Assembly (NCBI GenBank): GCA_035946615.1
Contig: DASYZB010000136.1
Span: 16,184 to 80,183 of the forward strand
Direction: 5' to 3'
From: Verrucomicrobiia bacterium
Lineage (GTDB): Bacteria > Verrucomicrobiota > Verrucomicrobiia > Limisphaerales > UBA8199
Length of the DNA: 64,000 nt
Positions 45,701 to 53,519 of this stretch are shown piece after piece. Position 1 is the stretch's first letter, and every line of letters begins with the position of its first letter. The translations under genes and the position numbers were made by a program. Below the pieces are notes generated by a model, which saw only the letters and a list, made by a program, of their open reading frames with translations, was not told where the DNA came from and ran no database searches.

Positions 45701-45868
45701 GCCTGGGGGATTGGGAGTGGGGCAGACATGCTGCGGCCATTGGCCATAGCGGTTATTGGAGCGTTGTGCATTTCGGTGCTGCTGTCCCTTGTTGCAACAC
45801 CTACGATCTATTACCTGCTCCGGCTGCTGCTCGGAGCCAAAGCCGCACAACCTAAAACCAAGTCGTGA
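42764..45868 (+). CDS. RND efflux pump 1
   Basis: 1034 residues from the ATG at 42764 with GGAG seven bases upstream; a TTG four codons earlier is also open. Twelve transmembrane segments in two halves and two large periplasmic loops fit the AcrB/CzcA superfamily. The proton-relay region in TM4 is GLVIDDAIVVVEAM. The FLKNWGSVLTAIVAIPITVL and VSYLGAIIGVGIVAKNGILMLDF segments are typical. The substrate (drug, lipid or metal) is not evident; the Asp pair is shared by both classes. Confidence 0.92.
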   Translation: MNSNRTSPLGRFATRNALSITFIAAVLCLGGLYSALNTPSSVFPQTNFPRVFIMVDNGIMPADEMMATITRPIEEAMKEIPGAVTVRSATARGTAEINVFFNWHVDMVQAELYVLGRLGQISSELPATASTTVSRVTFAAFPIIGVSLTSPTRDLMSLWDTARYNLKPRFLQIPGVARVEIVGGQVPEYHVIVDPLRLMANHLSLPDITTALLKNNLIAPAGMMEENYHLYLTTVDGRARTAEDIENIAVAASTEHPVRIKDLATVQRGPEPVFTVVTAEGRNAVLLNVESQPDGSTLDIANALKAEMAKLRQELPPDMKLAFFYDQSLFVRESMRSVWEAILFGLLLSVAILFFFLKNWGSVLTAIVAIPITVLITLVAMKFVNMSFNLMTLGGIAAAIGLVIDDAIVVVEAMYAKVSAGRPRLEGIQEAIAEIFHPLVGSTLTPVVVFIPLAFLVGITGVFFRALALTMVVSLLTSLVLAITLTSSLAAWFIREPKTKPGEHPSETIEGGFVLRRVLRIYERAVRAALRHRYLTLLACVLIGVVGFFIYQGLASDFLPEFDEGGFVIDYNAPPGTSLTETSRQLDEAEALLRANPDVESYSRRTGTQLGLFITEPNRGDFLVKLKPNRKHPTDEVIAEMRHLLNQQLPDMRWEFPGILSDLVGDLALTPEPIQIKIFSPNLQWLRQIAPQVEGQIKSVAGVVDTFDGLTETGPSVNLRVRHADAERFGLTADDIAAAVNTAMLGRLSSHVLEGDHIMNIRVLDQTNDVGRISQLPGLPLRTPAGDLVRLGEVADVVQEPSQVELDRENLRQDIAVTARLEGRDLGSAMKEIQAKLAKAKWLPPGSIQYGGLYQQQQESFKNLLMVLVLALLLIFTVLLIEFRSFYEPVAIVFGAILALFGTVAALWLTGTTLNIVSYLGAIIGVGIVAKNGILMLDFVEHLQGQGQSLEDALVNSGHRRLRPVLMTSLAAALGMFPLAWGIGSGADMLRPLAIAVIGALCISVLLSLVATPTIYYLLRLLLGAKAAQPKTKS

Positions 45869-46872
45869 AAGGCAAAGCCATTCTTGCTGTTGTTCTGGTG
45901 GCGGTAATCGCAGCCGCGACCTATGGCTACTTGCGGCCGATGAAGCAGCATCAGCCTAAAGACGAAGATGAGGACCAAGCAATCGCTTCGCCGTCCAGGG
46001 TCGGACGTGGCGCCAATGGCCAGGCGATTATCAACCTGGACCTGGCTTCCCAAAAGCTTATCGCCATTCAAACAGCCCCGCTTCAGCCCGCTACACAGCC
46101 GCTCGAGCTCAAAGCCTATGGCCGAGTCTTGGAACCGGCGTCGCTGATCGTACTAGCTAATGACGTCGCCTCGGCCAAAGCGGCTCTTGATGCCTCACAA
46201 AAGGAATATCGACGGCTGGATGCGCTTTTCCAACAGGGCGGCAATGCCTCCGCCAAAGCGCTGGAAACCGCTCAGGCAACAATGGAGCACGACCAGATCG
46301 CCCTCCAGACTGCCCAACAGCAACTCCTGTCCACCTGGGGCCAACCCATTGCGGCTCAAACCAACCTGCCGTCGCTGATTCAATCACTTGCCAAACTCCA
46401 GAGCGTCCTGGTGCGCCTCGACCTGCCGGCCGCCGAGCCTTTGAGCCAGGCTCCCACGGGCGCGCGACTATTGCTGCCCGGGAAGAGCGAAACGGTGGCG
46501 GCTCGTTTTTTAGGCCCGGCAACTACGACTGATCCTCAGTTACAGGGTAAAGGCTTCCTGTTTCTATCAACCAATGCGGTTGCTGGCTTCGCGCCTGGCC
46601 TGGCGGTGATCGGATTCTTGCAATTGCCCGGGGCTGCGCATTCCGGGGTGCTTATCCCCGATGCCGCATTGGTACGTTCCGATGCGCGCGCCTGGATTTA
46701 TGTGCAAACCGCCCCAACGAACTTCGAGCGGCAGGAGATTGTCCTGGACTACCCTGCCGCGGGGGGCTGGTTTGTTACAAATGGCTTGAACACGAATCAG
46801 CGGGTGGTGGTTATTGGCGCCCAGGATTTGCTCTCCGAAGAGCGCAAGAAGCAAATCAAGATCGGCGACTGA
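45865..46872 (+). CDS. RND efflux adaptor 2
   Basis: 335 residues from a GTG overlapping the stop of pump 1. It has an N-terminal anchor (AILAVVLVAVIAAATYGYLRP), a region with several Asp and Glu residues (PKDEDEDQA), a short helical hairpin (SAKAALDASQKEYRRLDALF) and a C-terminal beta barrel with HSGVLIPDAALVRSD and EIVLDYPAAGG. It lacks part of the classical first lipoyl half, so it is more divergent than adaptor 1. It should serve the second pump. Confidence 0.85.
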   Translation: MKGKAILAVVLVAVIAAATYGYLRPMKQHQPKDEDEDQAIASPSRVGRGANGQAIINLDLASQKLIAIQTAPLQPATQPLELKAYGRVLEPASLIVLANDVASAKAALDASQKEYRRLDALFQQGGNASAKALETAQATMEHDQIALQTAQQQLLSTWGQPIAAQTNLPSLIQSLAKLQSVLVRLDLPAAEPLSQAPTGARLLLPGKSETVAARFLGPATTTDPQLQGKGFLFLSTNAVAGFAPGLAVIGFLQLPGAAHSGVLIPDAALVRSDARAWIYVQTAPTNFERQEIVLDYPAAGGWFVTNGLNTNQRVVVIGAQDLLSEERKKQIKIGD

Positions 46873-46895
46873 CTGCGCGGAAAGCACGCTGTTCC

Positions 46896-49800
46896 ATGCT
46901 GAAGCATCTCGTCCAGTTCTCGTTGCGCCATCGCGGAGTGGTGATCGCCCTGGGCGCTGTTCTGATCGCCTACGGCCTTTACGTTGCCGAGCGCACACGG
47001 CTGGATGTGTTCCCCGAGTTCGCCCCGCCCCAAGTCGTTGTTCAGACCGAAGCGCCGGGATTATCCTCCGAGCAGGTCGAGCAATTGGTTACTGTTCCGA
47101 TTGAAACGGAATTGAACGGAACACCTGGCTTGCAGGTCATCCGGTCCCAGTCCATCCAGGGCTTGTCCGTCGTTACGCTGGTGTTCCGGCCAGAGACGGA
47201 CATCTTCCGCGCGCGCCAGATGGTCACCGAGCGGCTCAGTGAAGCCGTCAGCCGTCTGCCGCAAGGGACCGGCCCACCCCGGATGGGGCCGTTGACCTCA
47301 TCGACGAGCCTGACAATGGTCATGGGCCTGAGTTCATCCAACCGGACGGCCATGGATTTGCGCACCTTTGCCGATTGGACCTTTCGTCCCTATCTGTTAA
47401 GCGTCCCCGGCGTAGCCAAGGTGGATACATTCGGGGGAACGATTCGCCAGCTTCAAATCCAGCCCAAGCCCGATCGGCTCCAAGCTTATGGGTTATCACT
47501 GGAAGACGTGCTGAGCGCCGCGCGAGAAGCGACCGGCGTGCGCGGCGCCGGTTATTTTGAGACCACAAACCAGCGCATCGTGCTGCGTACGGTTGGCCAG
47601 GCTTTGACGCCGCAGCAGCTTGGGGAAGTCGTGCTGGTACCGCATGCCGGGTTGAGTGTGCGCCTCAAAGACGTGGCCGATGTGCGCGAGGCCTCGGCGC
47701 CTATGTTTGGCGACGCCCAGTTCAACGGACGGCCCGGGGTTGTCTTGCTGGTCTATGCCCAATATCAGGCCAACACCATGGTGGTCACCCGCGCCCTGGA
47801 TAAAGCTTTGGAGCAAATGAAAGCGGCATTGGCGGCTGAACACATTGATTTGAATGCCAGCCTGTTTCGTCCCGCCGGCTTCATTGAGACCTCGCTGAGC
47901 AACGTGGACCGTTCGTTGCTGATAGGCGGGGGGTTGGTGGCCATCGTGCTGTTTCTGTTTCTGCTCGACCTGCGCACCGCCTTTGTCTCGTTCGTCTCGA
48001 TTCCGTTCTCGCTTCTGGCAGCGGTCATTGTCCTGAATTGGCAAGGTGTCTCCATCAACACCATAACCCTTGGCGGCTTCGCCATCGCTATCGGGGTGGT
48101 GGTCGATGATGCCATTATCGACGTGGAAAACATTCTGCGCCGGCTTCGAGAAAACTCGACGCTGACTCAGCCACAATCCTTATTTCAAGTCGTGCTCCAT
48201 GCCTCGTTGGAAGTGCGCAGCGCAGTGGTTTATGCGACGTTCATTGTGGCGCTGGTCTTTGTGCCAATCCTCACCATGGGCGGAGTTCAAGGCCGGCTGT
48301 TCGCTCCTTTAGGCATCGCCTTTATCCTGGCCACCATAGCGTCGCTGGGTGTGGCGCTTACGCTCACTCCCGCCCTCTGTTACGTGCTTTTTTCCAAAGT
48401 CACACCCCACGAGGAAGCGCGCCATGTCCGCTTCCTCAAAGGCTGGCACCGGCGCTGGCTCGAAGGGGCGAGCCGCCATCCCTGGCTCCTCATCGGTATA
48501 GCCCTGCTTCTATGCGTGGCTGCCTTGGCGACCTTGCCTTTTTTTGGCGGGGAGTTTCTGCCCCAATTCCGCGAAGGCCATTACATTCTGCACATGGCCT
48601 CGGTCCCGGGGACCTCGCTGGCCGAATCGATACGGCTGGGCGATTTGGTAACCGATGACCTGTTGAAGAACACCAATATCCTTTCGGTCTCGCAAGAGGC
48701 TGGCCGTGCGGAAAATGGCGAGGACACCTTTGGTGTTAACTACAGCGAATTGCACGTGCAGTTGCGGCCAGTAAAAGGAGAACAAGAGGAGCGGGTGCAA
48801 GAACAAATCCGCCGAACCCTTGGTGAATTTCCGGGGTTATCCTTCATGGTCATGTCGTTCCTCGCTGAACGCATGGAAGAAACCATTTCTGGCACGACGG
48901 CTGAGTTCGTGGTGGATATTTTCGGCAATGACCTGGACACGCTGGATCAAAAGGCGGCCGAGGCGCGCCAGGTCCTGACGCGGGTTCCTGGCGCGGTCGA
49001 TGTGAATATCGAGGCGCAACCGGGGTTGCCAGAAATGACCGTTCGGTTGCTGCCCGAGCGCCTGTTACAATACGGGTTTGAGCCGGTCAACGTGATGGAA
49101 GACCTCCAGACAGCCTATCAGGGGACAATCGTGTCACAGCTTTACGAGGGCAAGAGGGTGTTCGATGTCGTTGTGATCCTGCCCGAGGATGCTCGGCAAA
49201 GCCCAGAGACCATCGGCTCGCTCCTGCTGCGCAATGCCCGAGGAACGGCGGTGCCGCTGCGGGAATTGGCCGAGGTGACTCCAGGCGATGGCCGCTACCG
49301 CGTCATCCATGAGGGCGCCCAGCGGTTGCAACAGGTCACTTGCAATGTCCAAGGCCGGGACGTTGCGTCATTTGCGGCGGCAGCCAGCAGGCAGATCCAG
49401 GCTCGGGTCTCGATGCCTCCTGGTGTTTTCGTAGTTTACAGCGGGTCTGCCGAGGCGGAATCACAGGCCAAACACCAACTGCTGGTCCATTCGCTTCTGG
49501 CAGGGGCGGGCATTATCCTGCTATTGGCTGTTCTGTTCGGCTCAGCGCGCAGTGTCCTTCTGATACTAGCCAACCTGCCCTTCGCGCTGGTCGGTGGTGT
49601 GCTCGCCGTATTTGCTACCGGCGGTCTGCTCTCGGTCGGTTCGCTGGTTGGGTTTGTCACCCTCTTTGGCATCACGTTGCGCAACTCGATCATGATGATT
49701 TCGCATTTCGAACACCTTGTTCGGGAGGAAGGTTTGAGCTGGGGACATGAGGCGGCCTTGCGCGGTGCTTCCGAGCGGCTATTGCCCATCCTGATGACGG

Positions 49801-50000
49801 CGACCGTAACGGGGCTGGGATTGCTGCCGCTGGCCATTGGCTCGGGCGAGGCAGGGCGTGAGATCGAAGGCCCGATGGCGATTGTCATTCTAGGGGGACT
49901 GGTTACCTCCACTTTGCTCAACTTGCTGGTGCTGCCGAGCCTGGCGCTTCGCTTTGGCCGGTTTGAGAGGGTTGGCAACACCGGCGCACCAAATGGATGA
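46896..50000 (+). CDS. RND efflux pump 2, CzcA/CusA-like
   Basis: 1034 residues. The start MLKHLVQFSLRHRGVVIALG and PEFAPPQVVVQTEAPGLSSEQVEQLVTVPIE are the signature of the heavy-metal (HME) type of RND pump, and TM4 carries GVVVDDAIIDVENIL. FLFLLDLRTAFVSFVSIPFSLL and GFVTLFGITLRNSIMMISHFE match CzcA. This supports transport of divalent or monovalent metal ions, but the specific ion is not known. Together with adaptor 2 it forms a second pump in the same operon as pump 1. Its last 83 bases overlap a convergent regulator gene. Confidence 0.92.
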   Translation: MLKHLVQFSLRHRGVVIALGAVLIAYGLYVAERTRLDVFPEFAPPQVVVQTEAPGLSSEQVEQLVTVPIETELNGTPGLQVIRSQSIQGLSVVTLVFRPETDIFRARQMVTERLSEAVSRLPQGTGPPRMGPLTSSTSLTMVMGLSSSNRTAMDLRTFADWTFRPYLLSVPGVAKVDTFGGTIRQLQIQPKPDRLQAYGLSLEDVLSAAREATGVRGAGYFETTNQRIVLRTVGQALTPQQLGEVVLVPHAGLSVRLKDVADVREASAPMFGDAQFNGRPGVVLLVYAQYQANTMVVTRALDKALEQMKAALAAEHIDLNASLFRPAGFIETSLSNVDRSLLIGGGLVAIVLFLFLLDLRTAFVSFVSIPFSLLAAVIVLNWQGVSINTITLGGFAIAIGVVVDDAIIDVENILRRLRENSTLTQPQSLFQVVLHASLEVRSAVVYATFIVALVFVPILTMGGVQGRLFAPLGIAFILATIASLGVALTLTPALCYVLFSKVTPHEEARHVRFLKGWHRRWLEGASRHPWLLIGIALLLCVAALATLPFFGGEFLPQFREGHYILHMASVPGTSLAESIRLGDLVTDDLLKNTNILSVSQEAGRAENGEDTFGVNYSELHVQLRPVKGEQEERVQEQIRRTLGEFPGLSFMVMSFLAERMEETISGTTAEFVVDIFGNDLDTLDQKAAEARQVLTRVPGAVDVNIEAQPGLPEMTVRLLPERLLQYGFEPVNVMEDLQTAYQGTIVSQLYEGKRVFDVVVILPEDARQSPETIGSLLLRNARGTAVPLRELAEVTPGDGRYRVIHEGAQRLQQVTCNVQGRDVASFAAAASRQIQARVSMPPGVFVVYSGSAEAESQAKHQLLVHSLLAGAGIILLLAVLFGSARSVLLILANLPFALVGGVLAVFATGGLLSVGSLVGFVTLFGITLRNSIMMISHFEHLVREEGLSWGHEAALRGASERLLPILMTATVTGLGLLPLAIGSGEAGREIEGPMAIVILGGLVTSTLLNLLVLPSLALRFGRFERVGNTGAPNG

Positions 50001-51195
50001 TGGCCTTGAGGGCTAGTTCCTGGGAAAGGATTGGTTTGCCGATGACATCGTCGCCCCCGCTCTTGAGCACCCGCGCCCGGTTTTCGAAGCCGCCATGGCT
50101 GGTGACATAAATAACCGGCGTGTATTCATAGGCGGGCAAGGCCCGCAAGCGCCGGCCCAATTCCAGCCCATTGAGCCCCGGCATCTCGATGTCCAGCAGA
50201 ACGAGGTCGAAATGCTGCTCGTTCAGCCAGCGCCAGGCCGTGAAAGGGTCCGGTGTGCTGCGGGTTTCTATGTGCACCTGTTTGAGCGAGGAAATCACCA
50301 GCCGGTTAGACAAAGGATCGTCATCGACCGCCAGCGCCTGGAATTTTCCCTTTAAATCCAGAGTGGCGTTTTTTGCATCCCGAAAGAGCAGATCGAAACA
50401 ACTTAGCGCGGCGGTTATCGTGCGTATCACCGATGGGGTAATCAGAGCGGCCGCGTCGGTGAACCGCAGGAGCAATGCCTCGAGAACCCCGGCCACCTCG
50501 GCCAGCAAATGGCATTTAGTCATCGCAGATGAGACCCATACAAAATGCACCTTGCGCGCCAGGTCTTGCAGCCGCAGCGCGCGTTCCGCATCGGTGCGCG
50601 CGCCGTTGAAGACCTCGAACAAGGTCCGTAATGCGCCGCAAATGACCGGCCCGTTGGAAAGGAAATCCATTCGCGCGGCAGTGGTTTCCGGGTTTGAGGC
50701 GGTGTCCGCTCGACGAGGCGGCACAGTTCCCAGCGGCTGCGCAGATTGAGTGGTTGAATCCCGCGAGGAAACCGCAGGGGCAGCACGGACTGCCTTTGGC
50801 TTTGGAGCTAAGCCCGCAGCCGCGCTGTGCTCGGCCAGCACGTCCTTAATGGCACTGAGCAACAACGAAGGGGTGCATTGGCTCTTGAGCAACGCTCGTT
50901 TAGGGCCCGTTGCGCCAGCGTTGCCCAATTCGTCATCCATGTGCGAGCTGGAAAGAATGATGACCGGCAGTTGCGCCAGTTCCGGGTCGTCGCGAAACAC
51001 CTTGAGCACCTCCATCCCGGTGAATCTCGGCATCATCAGGTCGAGCACGACGACATCGGGCCTGGCAGCGCGCGCCTGCCTGACGGCCCCCAGGCCGTCT
51101 CCGGCGATATCCACCTCCAAGCCGTGGCGCGCCAAACCATCCCGGTAAATCCTCAGGACAAGCGGGTCATCATCCACAACCAGCACCCGGCTCAT
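49918..51195 (-). CDS. Two-receiver response regulator with a helical middle domain
   Basis: 425 residues from the ATG at 51195 with GGAGGG upstream; the frame is open 13 codons further. The first receiver (VLVVDDDP, phosphoacceptor Asp52 in VVLDLMMP) is followed by a Pro/Ala-rich linker, a helical region of about 120 residues (LFEVFNGARTDAERALRLQDLARKVHFVW) that may be Hpt-like, and a second receiver (LAVDDDPLSNRLV, DLVLLDIEMPGLNG, with Lys in VIGKPI). It has no DNA-binding or enzymatic domain. It probably acts in a phosphorelay or in chemosensory adaptation. Confidence 0.8.
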   Translation of the reverse strand: MSRVLVVDDDPLVLRIYRDGLARHGLEVDIAGDGLGAVRQARAARPDVVVLDLMMPRFTGMEVLKVFRDDPELAQLPVIILSSSHMDDELGNAGATGPKRALLKSQCTPSLLLSAIKDVLAEHSAAAGLAPKPKAVRAAPAVSSRDSTTQSAQPLGTVPPRRADTASNPETTAARMDFLSNGPVICGALRTLFEVFNGARTDAERALRLQDLARKVHFVWVSSAMTKCHLLAEVAGVLEALLLRFTDAAALITPSVIRTITAALSCFDLLFRDAKNATLDLKGKFQALAVDDDPLSNRLVISSLKQVHIETRSTPDPFTAWRWLNEQHFDLVLLDIEMPGLNGLELGRRLRALPAYEYTPVIYVTSHGGFENRARVLKSGGDDVIGKPILSQELALKAIIHLVRRCCQPSQTGQSEAPGSAAPAS

Positions 51196-51369
51196 GGATG
51201 GCCCTCCAGCCCGACAGAACACGCTGGCCGGCATGAGGCCCAGGGCGGTCCTTGAGGGCTATTGACGTTCATGTGTTGAGTAGTATCCCAGTTGCCAGGG
51301 TTCTCACCAGCCTTTTTGCCGCAGAAATTTTGTTCGCCTGCCGCCGCTTTTTTCAGCATATTTTAATCG

Positions 51370-52251
51370 ATGAAATCAATGACGGGGTACGGGCGCGGAG
51401 ACTGTTCCCAGAACGGCTTCAAGATCACCGTCGAACTCAGTTCTGTGAACCGAAAGCAGAGTGAAATCTCGGTTGCCTTGCCGCGGGAGATGGAGATGCT
51501 CGAGGCGCAGATTCGCGATCTGATCAACCATTACATTGCCCGCGGGCGGCTCAATGTGCGGGTTGCCCTGCACGCCGGTGGAAGCAATCTCTCGGCCCGG
51601 ATGCATCTGAATATTCCGCTGGCCAAGGCTTATGCCAGGGAACTCAATCGCCTTTCCCGCCAGCTCAGGCTTCCAGGTCCCGTAACCCTCGATCAGTTGG
51701 CCCGCGCCCCGGGCGTCTTCCAGACCGATGAAGAGATTGTCGAGGAAGAGGACTTCTGGCCGGCTGTGCAGAAATCTCTTAAAAAAGCCCTCGTGGCCAT
51801 GGTCCGGATGCGCGAGCGGGAAGGCGAGCACTTGGAACAGGATTTGGCACGGCGCATCAGCAACATGCGCAAAGCCACCGCGCGCGTCCAGAAACATGCC
51901 CCCGCCGTCGCCCGCCGTTACCGCGAGCAACTGCTCGAACGCATCAAAACGGCCGGCCTCCAAGCCCCTGGCGAGCAGGACGAGCGCCTCCTCAAAGAGG
52001 TCGTTTTCTTCGCCGACCGTTCGGACATCTCGGAAGAACTCATCCGGCTCCAGAGCCACTTCCGGCAATTCGATGATTGCCGCAAGGCGCGCGAGCCGGT
52101 CGGGCGGACTCTGGATTTCCTGGCCCAGGAAATGAACCGGGAAGTCAACACCATCGGTTCCAAAGCCAACGACAGCCGCATCTCGCGCGAGGTGGTCACG
52201 TTAAAAGCCGAGCTGGAGAAGTTTCGTGAGCAAGCTCAGAACGTTGAATGA
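51370..52251 (+). CDS. yicC: YicC-family endoribonuclease
   Basis: 293 residues, the normal length. It starts MKSMTGYGRGDC, the family hallmark, and ends with SKANDSRISREVVTLKAELEKFREQAQNVE, the conserved C-terminal helix with the acidic/basic set. YicC proteins form oligomeric metal-dependent endoribonucleases that act on small RNAs or mRNA. It sits at the head of the classical yicC-gmk order, overlapping gmk by 4 bases. Confidence 0.95.
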   Translation: MKSMTGYGRGDCSQNGFKITVELSSVNRKQSEISVALPREMEMLEAQIRDLINHYIARGRLNVRVALHAGGSNLSARMHLNIPLAKAYARELNRLSRQLRLPGPVTLDQLARAPGVFQTDEEIVEEEDFWPAVQKSLKKALVAMVRMREREGEHLEQDLARRISNMRKATARVQKHAPAVARRYREQLLERIKTAGLQAPGEQDERLLKEVVFFADRSDISEELIRLQSHFRQFDDCRKAREPVGRTLDFLAQEMNREVNTIGSKANDSRISREVVTLKAELEKFREQAQNVE

Positions 52252-52916
52252 TGAGCCTTGAAGCACGAACAACGCGCGAAGAGCGAATGCCGGCGACGGC
52301 GCCACCCACCAGTCCATTGCTCATCCTGCTGTCGGCCCCATCCGGCGGGGGCAAGACTACTCTTTGCCAGCAATTGATGGCCTCCCGCCCCGGCTTGACT
52401 CGCGCGGTGACCTGCACCACCCGGTCTCCGCGCCCTGGTGAACGCGATGGAGTGGATTATTATTTCCTGGATGCCGGCTCCTTTCTCAAACGCGTTCAGG
52501 CAGGCAATTTCCTCGAACATGCCACTGTTTACGGCAACAGTTACGGCACATTGAAGGCCGAGGTGATGGGCAAGTTGCGCCAAGGCAAAGACGTTCTGCT
52601 CACGGTCGATGTGCAGGGCGCGGCGACCATCCAGGAAAAAGCCGGGCAAGAGCCCGAGCTCAAGCGGGCGTTGGTCTCGGTCTTTTTAACCCCGCCTTCG
52701 CTCGACATTCTCGAAGAACGCCTGCGCCGGCGCGGGAGCGACTCGGCGGCTGCCATTCAAAAGCGGCTGGGGGTTGCCCGCCAGGAAATTGCGCAATGGA
52801 AGCACTTCGATTATTTGCTGATCAGCTCGAAAGTAAATGAGGACCTGCGGCGGATGCTCGCCATCATCGAATCGGAGAAGATGCGCACAACGCGCGAGCG
52901 ACCGCCGGATTTTTAA
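52248..52916 (+). CDS. gmk: Guanylate kinase
   Basis: 222 residues. It phosphorylates GMP to GDP with ATP. The P-loop is SAPSGGGKTTL (Lys36), followed by TCTTRSPRPGERDGVDYYFL with the GMP-binding Arg and Tyr residues, YGNSYGT and the lid with ILEERLRRRGSD. The N-terminal 20 residues before the P-loop domain are not conserved, so translation may begin at a later ATG. It is followed immediately by the coaC-type gene; the small rpoZ gene that usually stands between them is absent. Confidence 0.95.
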   Translation: MMSLEARTTREERMPATAPPTSPLLILLSAPSGGGKTTLCQQLMASRPGLTRAVTCTTRSPRPGERDGVDYYFLDAGSFLKRVQAGNFLEHATVYGNSYGTLKAEVMGKLRQGKDVLLTVDVQGAATIQEKAGQEPELKRALVSVFLTPPSLDILEERLRRRGSDSAAAIQKRLGVARQEIAQWKHFDYLLISSKVNEDLRRMLAIIESEKMRTTRERPPDF

Positions 52917-53468
52917 ATGAAAAAGGCCGATGTTATCTTGGGCGTATCGGGCTCGATTGCAGCCTACAAAGCGGTCGAGGTTGCCAGCCAACTGACGAAA
53001 GAAGGTTGTGAAGTTCATGTGGTCATGACCGCCGATGCCCTCGAATTCATTACCCCGTTGCCATTCAAAACATTGTCCCGCCACCCGGTCATTACGGACC
53101 TTTACGACGAAGAGGCGGACTGGAAACCGGCGCACATCGAACTGGCGGACACAGCGGCCTTGCTGCTCATCGCGCCGGCGACAGCTCATACGATAGCTAA
53201 GCTGGCATTGGGCCTGGCCAACGATGCTCTCAGTTGCATTGCGCTGGCCCTGAATTCTAAAGCAAAGACCCTCATTGCCCCGGCCATGAACGGTAAAATG
53301 TGGCTCCACCCGGCCACTCAGCAGCATGTCGCAACGCTGAAAGGCTGGGGCGCAGAGTTTATCGGCCCCGAAGAGGGATTGTTATCGTGCGGCTACGAAG
53401 GTTTGGGTCGGTTGTGGCCCGTAGAAAAGGTCGTCGGGCGCGCATTGGAATTATTGAGGGAAAAGTAA
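52917..53468 (+). CDS. coaC: Phosphopantothenoylcysteine decarboxylase-type flavoprotein (CoaC)
   Basis: 183 residues, HFCD flavoprotein fold. It removes CO2 from 4'-phospho-N-pantothenoylcysteine in coenzyme A synthesis. Motifs include GVSGSIAAYKA, HIELADTAALLLIAPATAHTI with the active-site His, and APAMNGKMWLHPATQ (substrate loop). The CoaB (synthetase) half found in bifunctional CoaBC is missing, so CoaB must be encoded separately. Directly joined to gmk. Confidence 0.88.
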   Translation: MKKADVILGVSGSIAAYKAVEVASQLTKEGCEVHVVMTADALEFITPLPFKTLSRHPVITDLYDEEADWKPAHIELADTAALLLIAPATAHTIAKLALGLANDALSCIALALNSKAKTLIAPAMNGKMWLHPATQQHVATLKGWGAEFIGPEEGLLSCGYEGLGRLWPVEKVVGRALELLREK

Positions 53469-53519
53469 CTAAGCCCGCTTCGCCTTCGGGCCGCAGACAC
53501 GCTCCGCATCGAGCCCAAC

